Source of the DNA: Steromphala cineraria
Taxonomy: Eukaryota > Mollusca > Gastropoda > Trochida > Trochidae
Direction of reading: 5' to 3'
NCBI GenBank assembly: GCA_916613615.1
Contig: OU744732.1
Span: 48,909,227 to 48,973,226 of the forward strand
Length of the DNA stretch: 64,000 bases
The position numbers were made by a program, and so were the translations under genes. Positions 1-12,061 of the stretch are shown here, piece by piece (positions within the stretch are counted from its first letter, which is position 1; every line of letters starts with the position of its first letter). The notes under the pieces were generated by a model, which had not been told where the DNA came from, made no database searches, and saw nothing but the letters and a program-made list of their open reading frames with translations.

Positions 1-1090
1 ATGATAAGGTTTGTTACCTGTGTGTGTAAGCTGGACCACTCGAAAACTACAGTCAGTTGATTCAAGAAATGAGGAGCAGTGGTGACTTTTCTGGACATAC
101 TATGCTAAGGAATGTTGCCATTTCAATAGCTGGACCCATACAGTCTCTCTGTTGAGTCAAGTAATGACAAGGAATGTAACCTGTGTCCAATGGCTGGATC
201 CCTCGAAACTGCAAAGTGACTATTGAGTCAGGTGATTGTGTTGCAATAACAGTAATTGCTTTTATAGACACACTCATAATGCAACCCTCTTTTAGACCAA
301 CGGGACAGTTGAAGAACTCTGAATAGATGTTGTTGTTTCTGACACAGGCAGTTACATCGCTATAGAGATTATGTATTATTTGGAATAACTTGCCTTTGAT
401 TCCAATACGGTTAAATAAATTCCATAGTCTTGGGTGCCTTACAGTATCAAAAGCCTTTTTAAAGTCTATGAATGCAGCATAAAGTTTTCCTTTTTTCTTT
501 GTTTTGTGTTTTTCTATCAACGCATTTAGAATAAATACATTATCAAAAGTTGAATATTCATGCCTAAAACCAGCTTGCGATTCAGCTATCTTATCAAATA
601 TATATACTGAATACGCTATGCTTTGGAATGTTACCCGTTTGCCATGGCTTGATCCCTCGAAAACTGCAAAGTGACTACGGAGTCAAATAATGGTGTTGCT
701 TATACAGTAACTACTTTTCTAGACCTATTAAATATGCTAAGGAATGTTACCTGTATGCCATAGCTCGATCCCTCGAAAACTGCAAAGTGACTATTGAGTC
801 AAGTGATGGTGTTGCTTAAAGAGTATTTGCTTTTCTTGACTTACTGAATGTGCTAAGGAATATATCCTGTATGCCATAGCTAGAAAACTGTAGACTCTCT
901 GTTGAGTCAAGTTATGGTAATGCAATCAGCAATAATTGCTTTCCTAGACTTACTGAATATGCTAAGGAATATTACCTGTATGCCATAGCTTGATCGCTCA
1001 AAAATGTAGACTGAATATTGAATCAAGGAGTGGTGTTGCAACAACAGTAACTACTTTTCTAGACATTCTAAATATGCTAAGGAATGTTAC
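1..1090. repeat. Tandem array (about 115 bp unit) containing copies of the exon-3 splice donor
   Basis: A unit beginning ggaatgttacctgtatgcca recurs at 625, 741, 857, 966 and, as the real exon end, 1081 (spacing 109-116). More degenerate copies lie near 9, 109 and 171. Shared blocks inside the unit include ctcgaaaactgcaaagtgac, attgagtcaagtgatggtg and tttctagac. On the gene strand each unit reads CATACAG followed by GTAA(C/T)ATTCC, the same as the real donor; the 857 unit has lost the GT. The array is interrupted between about 267 and 605 by a LINE fragment. Confidence 0.9.
267..605 (-). mobile_element. LINE (non-LTR) reverse-transcriptase fragment
   Basis: Minus-strand translation gives a continuous reverse-transcriptase segment: SQAGFRHEYSTFDNVFILNA, then KLYAAFIDFKKAFDTVRH (domain A with the catalytic Asp in FIDFKKAFDTV), then GIKGK and NCPVGLKEGC (domain B region). 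It stops before the YADD active-site box, so it is truncated at both ends and not functional. It sits inside one unit of the 115-bp array: array sequence stops near 266 and resumes near 606. The family (CR1/L2-like or another) cannot be set from this length. Confidence 0.88.
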
Positions 1091-1261
1091 CTGTATCCCA
1101 TAGCTGGACTCTTCGTACACCACGGACACGTATGTCCACTTGAGCATCTTGACCAGCTCCACCATAGCCTGAGCCTGGTTCACGTCGGACGGGATGGTCC
1201 GCAGGAAGTAGGGGAACCGCTCTCTGTTACTCAGGACCGGGCTGGTCGAGAAGAAACTCAC
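1091..1261 (-). CDS. mGluR-like class C GPCR, coding exon 3 (window-edge end of visible gene)
   Basis: This exon has exactly 57 codons, phase 0 at both ends, with a TACTTCAG acceptor and a GTAACA donor at 1090-1089. It encodes residues 192-248, starting VSFFSTSPVLSNRERFPYF and ending VVYEESSYGIQ. Thr197, Asp217 and Tyr245 align with mGluR1 Thr188, Asp208 and Tyr236, which bind the ligand alpha-amino group, so the amino-acid-binding core is intact. PYFLRTIPSD and KWTYVSVVYEE are class C landmarks. The remaining ligand-binding lobe II, cysteine-rich domain and seven-helix domain must lie to the left of the window. The last 25 or so bases of the exon plus the donor are repeated several times in the following intron (see the array at 1-1090). 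Reading through the donor would add about 30 residues before a stop at 998. Confidence 0.95.
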
Positions 1262-2454
1262 CTGAAGTATAGAGTACACTCATTATTAAATATCATTGGA
1301 GGAAATTTCATATTTATAACAGGTACATGATACACACATGAGGTATAGGATAAGGATAAAGACCTTCTGTTTTCAGTTTTCATCATAATTCAGTATTAGG
1401 AAATATCATGGAGGTAGACTTCATGTTTATAACAGGTCTATGAAATACACATGAGGTATAGGATAAGGATAAAGCACGTTCATGAGGGCTCGCATGAGAG
1501 GGACAACCCGAGGACTAAAATGAACTTGAGGTAAATAAAACACTTTGATAGTACACTTGACGTATGTGTTCATGTATGGTAAATGGTAATGGAGGAACAT
1601 AATTAGTCCAAACATTAAACAAAAAAAACCAGGAGGAAACATTATATATTGTCACTTCAAATTATGTGTCCATTAAGGATCGGCACATATCGCCATACAG
1701 TAGATTGATTTAAAGAATGCGTTGATCTTTACCATTTTGTAGTGTCGTGAAATAAGCACTATTGAGTACAGAATATGTTCGATAAAAGAATAATATTTTT
1801 GGCAGATTAAGAGCCCTGTTATATAACGATGTTTAAAGGTTACAAAGACTATTTGAAAACACATTGCAAATATATTAGGAAACGTTTTGAATAATGTTTT
1901 TGAAGGAAAACATATGTATCAAAGAAATATTTCAAAAACTGCCTTTGTGACTTAAAGATTTGCAACACAACGAATATATTTTACAATGATTTTTGTGATT
2001 TAATAATGATAACAATACCCTGGTTCATGAGGTATATAAAACACTTTGATATAACACATGACGTTAATGGTAACGGAGGAAAATAATTATTCCAAACATT
2101 AAACAAAATAAACAGGAGGAAACATGTTATATTATTATGTACATTGTAAATACACGGGTTCGTCAGCCATAAAACTGACATGTCATTTCCTCCGACTTAA
2201 TTAAATGCCTTGAGACGATTTCAAATTCTTTTGGTTTGTCATAGGTGTTAAAACACCAATCAAGAAGCTTTATTTTACAAATATCATACATCTTCATATA
2301 AACCTTCTGTCTTCACTTAAAGATTTGCAACCAAACGAATATATTTTACAATGATTTTTGTGATTTTATAATGATAACAATACCCATGTGTAGAATGCGA
2401 AATATAACTTGGATTTCACACGTCGGTAACTTGAAAAGCCAAATCTGTCAATCT

Positions 2455-2640
2455 TTATAATTTTGATAGCGACAGGCCCACCAAAGCTACATTGTTAAAT
2501 CCTCACTAGCAAAGGCGTGTGTACAGAAAGTTTCAGGTTTCTAGGCCTTATATGCTTCTGGAAAAGATGCACAAAGTTTACGGACGGACGGACGCCGGAC
2601 ACCATGCCATGCCATAACAGGCCAGATGAGCTGAAAACTG
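2455..2640. repeat. Dispersed-repeat remnant ending in cggacggacggacgccgg
   Basis: The segment has gacaggcccaccaaag, tttcaggtttctaggcc and then a short GGAC-type simple repeat. This layout looks like a repeat commonly seen in mollusc genomes; that family recognition is from memory and low-confidence. No coding frame. Confidence 0.4.
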
Positions 2641-2779
2641 CAGGTTATTTGAGAAACTTATCAGGAGGTGAATAGATTGAAATTGCACCATTTTTAAGCA
2701 CATTGATAAAATATGAATAGGCCTACTTATACTTCGACAACGAAGTCATAGCCTAAGAAAAACTGCTTACAAAGTTGAA

Positions 2780-3545
2780 ACAATATTAAACAGTGATTCC
2801 TTACACCACAGGACGAGAGCGAGTTATTCTAATCATTATGACCAACAAGGCAAAACTAACTAACGATATAAGCACAATATTCAACAGAGAATACTTATAC
2901 ACTCGAGAAGCAAAGGAACTTAATCGTGGCCAAGAGAGTTAAACTAACACTATTAGAACAATATTAAACAGTGAATCCATACTTTCCAAGACCAAAGGAA
3001 CTTATTCTAAGCATCATTGTGCACAAAGTAAAGTATAAGCACACTATTTAAACGAGAATCCTAAAATTTCCCAGAGGCATTCCAGGGACTTAATGACATT
3101 GCCGACATGGTAAAACTTACAATATAAGGACAATATCAAACAGTGAATCCATACTTTCAAAGACCAAGGAACTTATTCTAAAGATCATTATGCAAAAAGT
3201 AAAGTATGAACACAATATTAAATAGAGAATCCTGAAATATTCCAGAGACATTCCAGGGACTTAATCATAGCAAACAGAGTAAAACTAACAATATTTGGAC
3301 AATATTAAACAGTGAATCCATACTGTGCAAAATCAAAGGAACTTATTTTATCCATCATTGTGCACAAAGTAAAGTATTAGCACAATATTAAACAGAGAAT
3401 TCCATACACATTCCAGGGACTTAATGACATTGCCGACACGGTAAAACTAACAATATAAGGACAATATTAAACAGTGAATCCTTACTTTCCAAGACCAAGA
3501 GAACCTAATCTAACCATCATGGCCCACAGAGTGAAACCGCAGATT
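2780..3545. repeat. Degenerate tandem array, about 160-177 bp unit, about 4.5 copies
   Basis: The phrase aaacagtgaatccatacttt recurs at about 2788, 2965, 3136, 3307 and 3466. Each is followed by ccaagaccaaaggaactta, then catcattgtgcacaaagtaa and gagacattccagggact. Units differ by substitutions and small deletions, so the array is old. Confidence 0.88.
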
Positions 3546-5249
3546 GAAAACTGGCTAGGAAATAGCAGGGATTCTCAGACCCAGACGTGTTGGTCTGTAA
3601 ATCAGCTAATAATCGTCGGGACAGGAAGATAGACAAATCCCTGGGGGTCTTACACTCGTTAGACAAACTCGTTAAAGCCACCCGTAGATTCCTATTGGAT
3701 TAATACAAAGCCTGCAGTACACTGATCATTTACAGTATGGCTTGTGTGATAAAGATTGGTAAAGTCTTGATATTTCAAGTCAATAATTCGCCATCGAGTA
3801 GGTGAATGGTAATGCTATAAATAGTAAATCTTCTGACACTGAATGACCATTATAAAGAGTCTTTTAAGAAGATGTCATGGAGAAAATGTCGTGAATATGT
3901 AAAACATACATTGGCTTCTTATTGGCTTTGTTCATTCAACAGAGGTCACACAGTTCCTTATTCAACCTAAATTCAGTTTATTGATATATGTTGGCAGTCA
4001 GAAGAGCCCTCTGTTGGTTCGCGTCTTTTCAGTGCACGCTAGAGACGTAACGTATTTGAACACCTCATTGAATGGTCGAATCTCTTGAATGTCACTTGGA
4101 GTAAATCCGAAATGATTTTTTAGTTCCAACTACAAGATACAAAGCTCATATATATGAATAAGTAGACCCAATAACTCAATAACTCTTCGGCAGCTTATGA
4201 CGTGTAATGTTAAAGTAGCTACGTCAGCAACACTGAATACTTTCTCGGCTCATCATCAATGTGTATCCATTCAAAATACCCTCCATTGTCTTCTTGTTCA
4301 CACCGACGAGATTCTAAATTCGCTTGGTATCATCGATGAGGACACGGTATCTGTATCCTATTTTGTATGCTGTCTGTGAGTCCACTTGATTATTAATTGG
4401 AGCGAATTCAATAGGGTGTCAGTATATGGCTGCAGAATGAATGGTCTGGACAGGCTTCCGCGTACATCCGATTCCTTGCAGTTAATTCAGTCACAAGACT
4501 ACCTGATTCCATAAATGATGGCCTATTTTCAAACAAATTACTGATCAATTATGGTAGTCTTGGGTCAATTTTGACATTTGAAATGTTCAAATAGGTCAGT
4601 TCCGCAGCATCTGATAGTTCATTAATCGTTTTACCTTGAGGTTTATACATTTCAGAGGAATCGGATTGATGTAAATGAAACATTCGAGGTATATGTACAG
4701 CAAATGACTTTACAAGGTTATAAATAGTATAAGGTTAATTTAATTCTTTTTCTATATAATCGAAATATCGACAGTTTTTTTCATATTTGTCATCCTTAAG
4801 AACGCAAAAAATCGAACCAACACGCTGGCAACATTAAAAAAAATCTTCCAAAACACCTCCCCCTTAAAAAATTCAAAATAATATTTCATTGAAGTTCTCA
4901 GTTGCTCAGAAATTGGATCCTTTTCATATATTCAATTCAGCAAGATATCTGATTAAAGGAATGTTAAAAATATATTCCTAGCTATCTAATCTGATTCCGA
5001 TTTTCGAATTTTCATTAGGTCTTTTGGACAAAAAAGATCGAATCAATGATTCAATTTGCCGATAGGTTTTGCATATCAAACATCCAAGAGAGGAACATCA
5101 ACGTTTGATAGAAAAAACATAACCGCATTTCCACGTAATGAAGTTCGACGTTTGATCATTACTTTACACGTTAGGCAATTATTTACACACTGTTTCACAT
5201 TAAGTTGCCCTTCTGCCTACTTCAGTTGACAAATTAGATAAATCATAGA
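3546..5249. other. No recognised feature
   Basis: AT-rich intronic sequence. The short open frame at 4197-4379 shows no family similarity I recognise and no coding-like composition. Confidence 0.5.
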
Positions 5250-5345
5250 GGCTAATAAATAGAGGATATTATATGAGGTCACGCAAGGGACGCACATATT
5301 CTACGACAAGTGTCACACAAAATGTATGACATTGGCACGAGTACA
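5250..5345. mobile_element. Partial copy of the palindromic family seen at 37.5 kb
   Basis: Begins taataaatagaggatattat, nearly identical to the outer edge of the element at 37478. It then has gacaagtgtca and ggcacgagta, echoing that element's arm ends. The gagcga centre and the CRE octamers are absent. Confidence 0.6.
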
Positions 5346-7589
5346 TTATTTTCCTACCGCATTCAAATGAAATTTAATCTGAATCGACCGTTTTGCAAGT
5401 AATAGAGTCATTGAGTGGAATGAATCATAGATCAATGAAATGCATGTTCCAATCATTGTACCCCGTCCACCCGCAGGTGCGTGGTCCGTCAAAAGACTAT
5501 AGCGGTACCAAGCAGACTGTTGTTAGACCGTGTGAAGTGGAATTCTCAACCCTAAGTTAAATTTAAGGTTTATACCACTCAACTTAGAACGCAACCTAAT
5601 GACCCAATAAATGCAAATAAAGAAATGCTGTGTTCATCATGATGTCTTTCTCTTTAGATCCGCTTCTAAAGTCCTTATGTTTATGTTTTGTGCAGACCGT
5701 ACTATGCAAGTCACTATTGTAACTATGGTTTTTATATTTCACATGTACAGAAAGACTCAAACTTGATATTGTCTTACAACTACTTTATCAGAGTATTTGT
5801 CTAATCCTCGAATGAAGTAGGTCAAAATCCATGTTTCGAACATAAAATTCAAAAGTAACCTAACTTATTATTCGGTTAACGTATGCAGATAGAGAGGCTT
5901 ATTCGAAAAGTAAGTCACTTGTGGGCACTCTGACATTCAACACAGTTTCAGGCAATGATATGAAGGAACATTAAGCCATATGGCATTGAGGGCACCGTCC
6001 ACTTAAGGTTTTATTGAGTGTAACGAAAGCAAGCTTAAGCCCGCTAATATAATGTAAAGAAGGGATTTAGTCTTCATCAGGTCTGACACAGCCTGCAAGT
6101 AGTCATTATAACGAAAGGTATAAAAGGTGCAGTCCTCATCTTTGGGAAATGTCAGAAATAACGAGAGGAATTTAGTGGCTTGGAAGATATGGCTATTTTA
6201 CTGCATGTCTTTACAAGCCAGCGATGAAATAGACACTTAAATCTTTTCATCAAGTGGGAGATTTATTGCCGTCCTTTTAATGATAACTTAAACCCTGAAT
6301 ATGTGTCTACAGCGTCGCGTGTCTAATGGGCGACCAGTGATTGCGTTAGTTCGTCACTACTGGCTCACGGTACACCAAAAACACAATCGATGACAAATTG
6401 ATAAGCGTCACTCGGCTCGGGGGATCCTGCAGAATATGCAAGAACTCACACGTCGTATTGGCAAACCTTCGTTTGAATGGATTAATTAAGAAGGTTTTGT
6501 TCTTATGGTGTTTAAGAAATCTTCAAAATAATATTTACGCCGTTTGAGGTGTGCTTTGAACTTTGAATGATTTGAGTTTCTGTCACCGATGTTTTATTAT
6601 TCAAAGGGATCATGTGTAGTTTAGAATAAAGCTTCAAGTGCTTGGTCTTCCACCAACATCCATCAGCTGTCAGGCAGACCACAACTAGAAGCAGAGAAGA
6701 GTCCCTCGTTGTTTACGTAAAGCAAGGGATCAGAAAAACATAACTTTTAGTTTGAATGAAGGAATATGAAGGCATGGATGTCATTAAAATGAACATACGA
6801 AAAATAGCGCAAACATTTCTCTGTTGACAATCGAGTGAAACCTCCAACTAAGCAAACTAACTGTTTATCGCAAATATTTCATAAATACATTTGAAAACTG
6901 TTGAAGGAAATGAAAAACAGTGGCTGTTATTACATGCCATAAAACAAAAGCAATCTCTCTGGCGGCTCCGAGTAATCAAGCATGTACTTATGAACTGAAG
7001 TATCAAATGAATTAGCAATATTGACTGATGTAACGCACAGGAATATTTGATTTTAATCATGTTCTTCATTCAACGATAGCGGCATAAAATATTACAGCTC
7101 ACGAGGGAAACGCAGTCCTTATTTCTAAAGCGCTCCAAGCAGTAATTTTATCGTAAGATGCAAATTCTAGAATGAAAATTTTGATGAAATGATATAGATA
7201 TTCTGATCACCAATACCAGTTTACTCATCTCTTTACATCAAATGAACAGATGAACCCAGATGAACCATCTGACGTAGGTCTACTCAGATCTAGTTTTTTC
7301 TTAATCATTTCATTTCAAAAGGAGTATGTAGAGGCGGCCGTCACAGGCTATTCGGGTTGAAGTCGGAACATTTCTTTAAATTATTTTAGGGGCATCTTCC
7401 AAAGGAATTTTAAATTCCACAAGAAACCAGATTCAGTTTGCTGCTGATGTGAAATAAGCCCGGTTGTATATGTTAGTACTTCCTTTAACAAGAAACATAC
7501 CTCATGAATTTGACATTGCTACAGGAGGTATTTTAATCTGTTATTTAGATACGAGATATTATTACTAAGCGTCTGGGTAGCATTTCCTT

Positions 7590-8880
7590 TTTCAGAAAAA
7601 AGACAATTGCCTCAAAGAAAGACAATAATTGACTAACCATTTTTCACTTTGCAACAGAAAGTAGTTTCCTCTGTAATATCTTGTTCAGACTGTTACTGTT
7701 GTACTATCGGCCGATGTTAAAGCTATGAGGAATGTTTGACTTGCAAAGTTAACAAAAGAAAGTACGTAGTGACCTCTATCAAACCAGATTCAGCTGTTGT
7801 GCCATTTGGCGATGTTTTCTTGTAACTTTTTCCAGTGTGAAAATTGCCTTAAGAAATGAACAATGTTTGATTAACGAATTTCACTTTCCAGCATGAGGCA
7901 GCCCCCTCCATCAAACTTTATTAAGCCTGTGACTGTTGTTCTAACTTTCGGTGTGTCTTTTTTGGTAGAATTTCTCTTAGCAAGACGATTGTGTCAAGAA
8001 ATGAACAGCGTTTTAGTCAGAAAGTCAACAACAGAAAGTAATTTCCTCTATCAAACCAGATCAATATTGTTGCTGTTGTTCTAACGGCTGATGTTTCTCT
8101 GGTAACATTTCTTTAAGCAAGACAGTTGCATCAAGAAATTTACAGTTCTTAATCAATTTCACTTTCAAACATGTCTCCTCTAAGCAAGGTAATTGCTTCA
8201 AGAAATGAACAGCGTTTTAGTTAGGAAGCTAACAACAGAATGTAATTTCTTCTATCAAACAAGATCAATATTGTTGCTGTTGTTCTAACGGCTGATGTTT
8301 TTCTGGTAACATATCTCATAGCAAGACAGTTGCCTAAAGAAATGAACAGTTCTTAATTAACGAATTTCACTTTCAAACTTGTCTCCTCTAAGCAAGGTAA
8401 TTGCCTCAAGAAATGAACAGCGTTTTAGTTAGGAAGCTAACAACAGAATGTAATTTCTTCTATCAAACAAGATCAATATTGTTGCTGTTGTTCTAACGGC
8501 TGATGTTTCTCTGGTAATATTTCTTAATTAACGAATTTTACTTTAAAACATGTCTCCTCTAAGCAAGGTAATTGCCTCAAGAAATGAACAGCGTTTTAGT
8601 TAGGAAGCTAACAACAGAAAGTAGTTTCCTCTATCAAACCAGATCAATATTGTTGCTGTTGTTCTAACGGCTGATGTTTTTCTGGTAACATATCTCTTAG
8701 CAAGACAGTTGCCTAAAGAAATGAACAGTTCTTAATTAACGAATTTCACTTTCAAACTTGTCTCCTCTAAGCAAGGTAATTGCTTCAAGAAATGAACAGC
8801 GTTTTAGTTAGGAAGTTAACAACAGAAAGTAGTTTCCTCTATCAAACCAGATTAATATAGCTATTGTGCAATCACCCAAC
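7590..8880. repeat. Tandem array, about 170-208 bp unit
   Basis: The phrase agatcaatattgttgctgtt followed by gttctaacggctgatg recurs with its preceding tctatcaaac at about 8052, 8256, 8464 and 8635, with variant copies near 7785, 7925 and 8841. Each unit also holds caagaaatgaacagcg, ttaggaagctaacaacag and gtctcctctaagcaagg. The middle copies (8050-8840) are most alike and the left flank is degenerate. One small frame (7893-8084) is only a by-product. Confidence 0.9.
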
Positions 8881-11800
8881 CTATCCTTGGAAGCGGATCA
8901 GAGAGTTTTGCTCGTGGCGACGAGAAAACCACCAAACGTATCGAATCATCAGTTTCAGCTGGTAGATCAAAGTCGATATACATAGACCTTACTTCCAATC
9001 ATTCACCAAGAGGATATTAGTTTCTCAGATTGTGCTAAACATTCCATCGGCATTTCCGACCGGGGTACGAATGTGGCAACGTTACATTAGGAATTATGAA
9101 TTAAACACACTTGGTATTATAGAACGGATATGCAGCATTTTGTTAGATCTCTGCGTGGATAGATAATTTCGAAGTTGAACAGATAATCCTTTTGAGCTAA
9201 CATTGGCTTAAACATTCATTTAAGGATCACAGGATGTACAGCAGTTTCAATCAATACATCAATACGAAAGAGGCGAAACTATCTTTGATACATCAATACT
9301 TATATCCATAATAAATGTCTTCATAAAGCATCATGATATCTATTCTCATCGAGTGACAAACCTGTGAGAAACTTATATTGGGGCAATAACGATACTTGAC
9401 AGAAATTGAAGCTTTAATTGATATTGTGTAATACATATTCAAATGTTGACTAATTATACACTTTTATAGTTTGAATAGATTCATAGTTTCATAGTGTCAA
9501 AGTTTCATATGTTTTAAAGGTATTAGATTAGTTTCTAAAATTCTCACTATCAATATTTTTACATACTTCTTTCACCAATGTCAATTCCCTCCTCATTATA
9601 TCAACTTTATATGACTTAATCTATCTCTTTTCGGATAGAATGCCTTTTTAATTTGGTTTGATTTTCCGTGATTTAAGCCAGTTGGTGATTTTCTCATTTT
9701 ATCTTATCATTGCTACACTGCTTTACTGACTGATATTACAGGCCATTCAGTAAGCGTCAGTAGAGAGAATACAACAAATACTTCGTGCAAATCCACCAAA
9801 ATTGCTGGAAGCTACATGTCTCATAGAAATGTAAAAGGAATATGAGGTTATCATATATTTCAAACTATGACTGTTCATAGAAAACATTGGAATATGGAAT
9901 GTAAAGCAGCCTTGATTAATTGCATGTGACATAAACTTCCTGTGTAAAAGCGGTAAGTTGTTTAAATAACACCGTGTGTTTTACGTCAACAGCTGTGTGG
10001 TATATATACATAAGCAAAGCCAGATAAGATAAAAGTACAAACGCTGTCGATTCCAAATACAGTAGAGTACAAACTCCTGACAACTGGCGTCATCACCTCT
10101 GCAGCTGGTCAGTGTGTTTGTCACATTCGTTCTTCTTCAAACATGTGTGTCCGTTCAGAAAGTTCTTTTTATTTTTTGACGTTTGCGTTATGAATCTATC
10201 GATCTATCTATCGATTCTATCAATATTCTTGAACCATATCAACATGTTTTAAAAACTACATAATAGACAATATGTAAATCTATCGTAAAATGAACGCATC
10301 TTTAAATGAATAATCAGCAAAGGGGTTTCGTTATCATTTAAACATATTCAAAGATTCGTACGTTATATTGGAATATGTCAAACCTAAACGACTCCAATAT
10401 CACATTATATTAGAACTATGTTAAAAAATGGTGAAAGAAAACTTTAGATCAAAACTTTCGCGACTTTTGAAGCATATGTTCGTACCAAGCGATACTCTGG
10501 ATTGGAATCGTTGAATATATAAACTTTTTAATGCATGTTTGCATGTCTAGCTCCGTTTTGTATAAAGATGATTTACATATCCATTCTATGTATAAAGTCA
10601 TAAATATGCCAGACTGCAAATATCGGGTTATATTTATCAATATGTTTATATAAGAGGATACAGAAGCGTATATTTCATAACGTCGCCAGCTTAAAATCTA
10701 TTAAAGCACGGACGATACTCGCGGTGAGTAGGCGACACAGACGGAATCGATACAGCATGAATACTGCTATTGATTCCGGTAGGCTTGAAGTACCCTACAT
10801 GACGTCTCGATTTGATTTGAAATCTTAAACTAATTTCCCACAAACAAAACTTTTCCGACAATTTGTAAATCATATGGTGTGAGTAAAGTGCAATTTCCCT
10901 GCAGTTACAGCAGGAAACATTGCATGATATAAGCTAACTTGAAGTTTTAATAGAAGTTGAACAAATAAAGTTACATACTGAAGTCAAATGGATATAAGTG
11001 AAGTGAATACCTTTTCATCGCAATGACGCACGAATGATACTTGATAACATTTCTACCAAGTGCATGATTGAACAATTCCACACCATAATAAGTTTTGCAT
11101 TTACAATAAAAGACTTTGACTTTATTTTGTTATTTCAAGCTTAAAGTAAAATGTATTTTGAATCTTTCATAGTGTTTTCCGTGCTTACTGTTCCGACATT
11201 ATTGTTTTTAAGAATACACAAGCATTTCAGCCTAAGGCTAGCGCCTTCAATATATATTTTGCTTGCAGACACTCAATCATAAGTACAAAAAGCCACCATT
11301 TTCATTTTGACATCGTAATTCTCATGAAAATATAAGTGACAAATATATAATGACACCCTTTTTCTTAGAAAATCTTTTCAGAAAAACAAAACCTCAGTAC
11401 CTCAAGTAATGTTTTAGACACATAACTGATTCTATATTGTACCAAAACTTTAGACAATGTTCATAATATTCTGTTTTTGGAACATATAGGAGTTGGCACT
11501 GCATGCATAGATTACAAAATTGACACAGTGTGTAGGTATCGCGCTTCTTGCATGAAATCATTTCGTACATTTCTTTCAACAAACAGAAAACCAAAGGAAA
11601 GAGGAATATATCAATGGCTACTTCTTTACTCATCGTATACTGGTTCCTGTGTCGTTTTCAGGTAAGTGTTATGAACCTCTATTGAAACTTTGTGCTGAAT
11701 AAATAAAGTTGTCATTCATAATTTCTCTTCCTTTTTGTCATTCCAACCTCTAAAATGCCTATTTAAGAAGCCAGATAGAAAAACAATGAAAAAACATCAA

Positions 11801-11906
11801 TATATATTACAAAAATTATGGCATTTGAAATACATGTCAATTACGGTTGTTACTGTGAATTATTCTAAACAACATGACAATGAACGATAATTAAGTAAAG
11901 GCTCAC

Positions 11907-12061
11907 CTGTGGTATCCGAAACAGTTTCAGCAAGTTTGCAACTTGTATCGACGTCACGCTAGATGGCGCTGCAATAACTCCGGAAATTATTCTGACGTCA
12001 TTTTCAGGATTTGACCCATCCTTGCACTTATACGACGAACCGCCTATATTTGCGATTGAAC
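11907..12061 (-). CDS. mGluR-like class C GPCR, coding exon 2
   Basis: This 155-base exon completes codon 140 (G+GT) and encodes residues 141-191, ending in phase 0. It is bordered by a TTATTTCAG acceptor and a GTGAGC donor. The protein contains Cys152 in YKCKDGS, matching the conserved cysteine of mGluRs in the CPDGS region. It then has the lobe-I segment GVIAAPSSVTSIQVANLLKL and FRIPQ. Ser174 aligns with mGluR1 Ser165, which contacts the ligand alpha-carboxylate. The joins to exon 1 (FIRG-SIANIGG) and exon 3 (RIPQ-VSFFSTSP) restore a continuous family alignment, so I see no missing exon between them. The open frame running past both ends (11865-12206) is intron read-through. Confidence 0.93.

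Larger units (their letters stand above)
1262..11906 (-). other. Intron 2 of the mGluR-like gene (10.6 kb)
   Basis: Bounded by the exon-2 donor GTGAGC and the exon-3 acceptor CAG; phase 0. Contents are two degenerate tandem arrays (2780-3545, 7590-8870), a dispersed-repeat remnant (2455-2640) and part of a palindromic element (5250-5345). In 1262-2454 short segments recur (for example gaggtataggataagg at about 1340 and 1455, and the block around 1981-2010 again near 2340), suggesting another decayed duplication. Stretches 3546-5249, 5346-7589 and 8871-11906 look unique and AT-rich, and I see no convincing exon there. Confidence 0.85.

Noticed and set aside
267..605. Active retrotransposon
   Set aside because: It lacks the YADD box, endonuclease and 3' end.
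998..1089. Extension of exon 3 beyond the donor as coding sequence
   Set aside because: It reads array sequence, and the family alignment ends at YGIQ with a good GT donor.
7893..8084. Plus-strand frame of 63 codons with a hydrophobic start
   Set aside because: It falls within the 200-bp tandem array, and sister units do not keep the frame.
11993..12000. TGACGTCA inside exon 2 as a regulatory site
   Set aside because: It encodes part of NDVR and can be explained by coding sequence; not counted with the intronic cluster.
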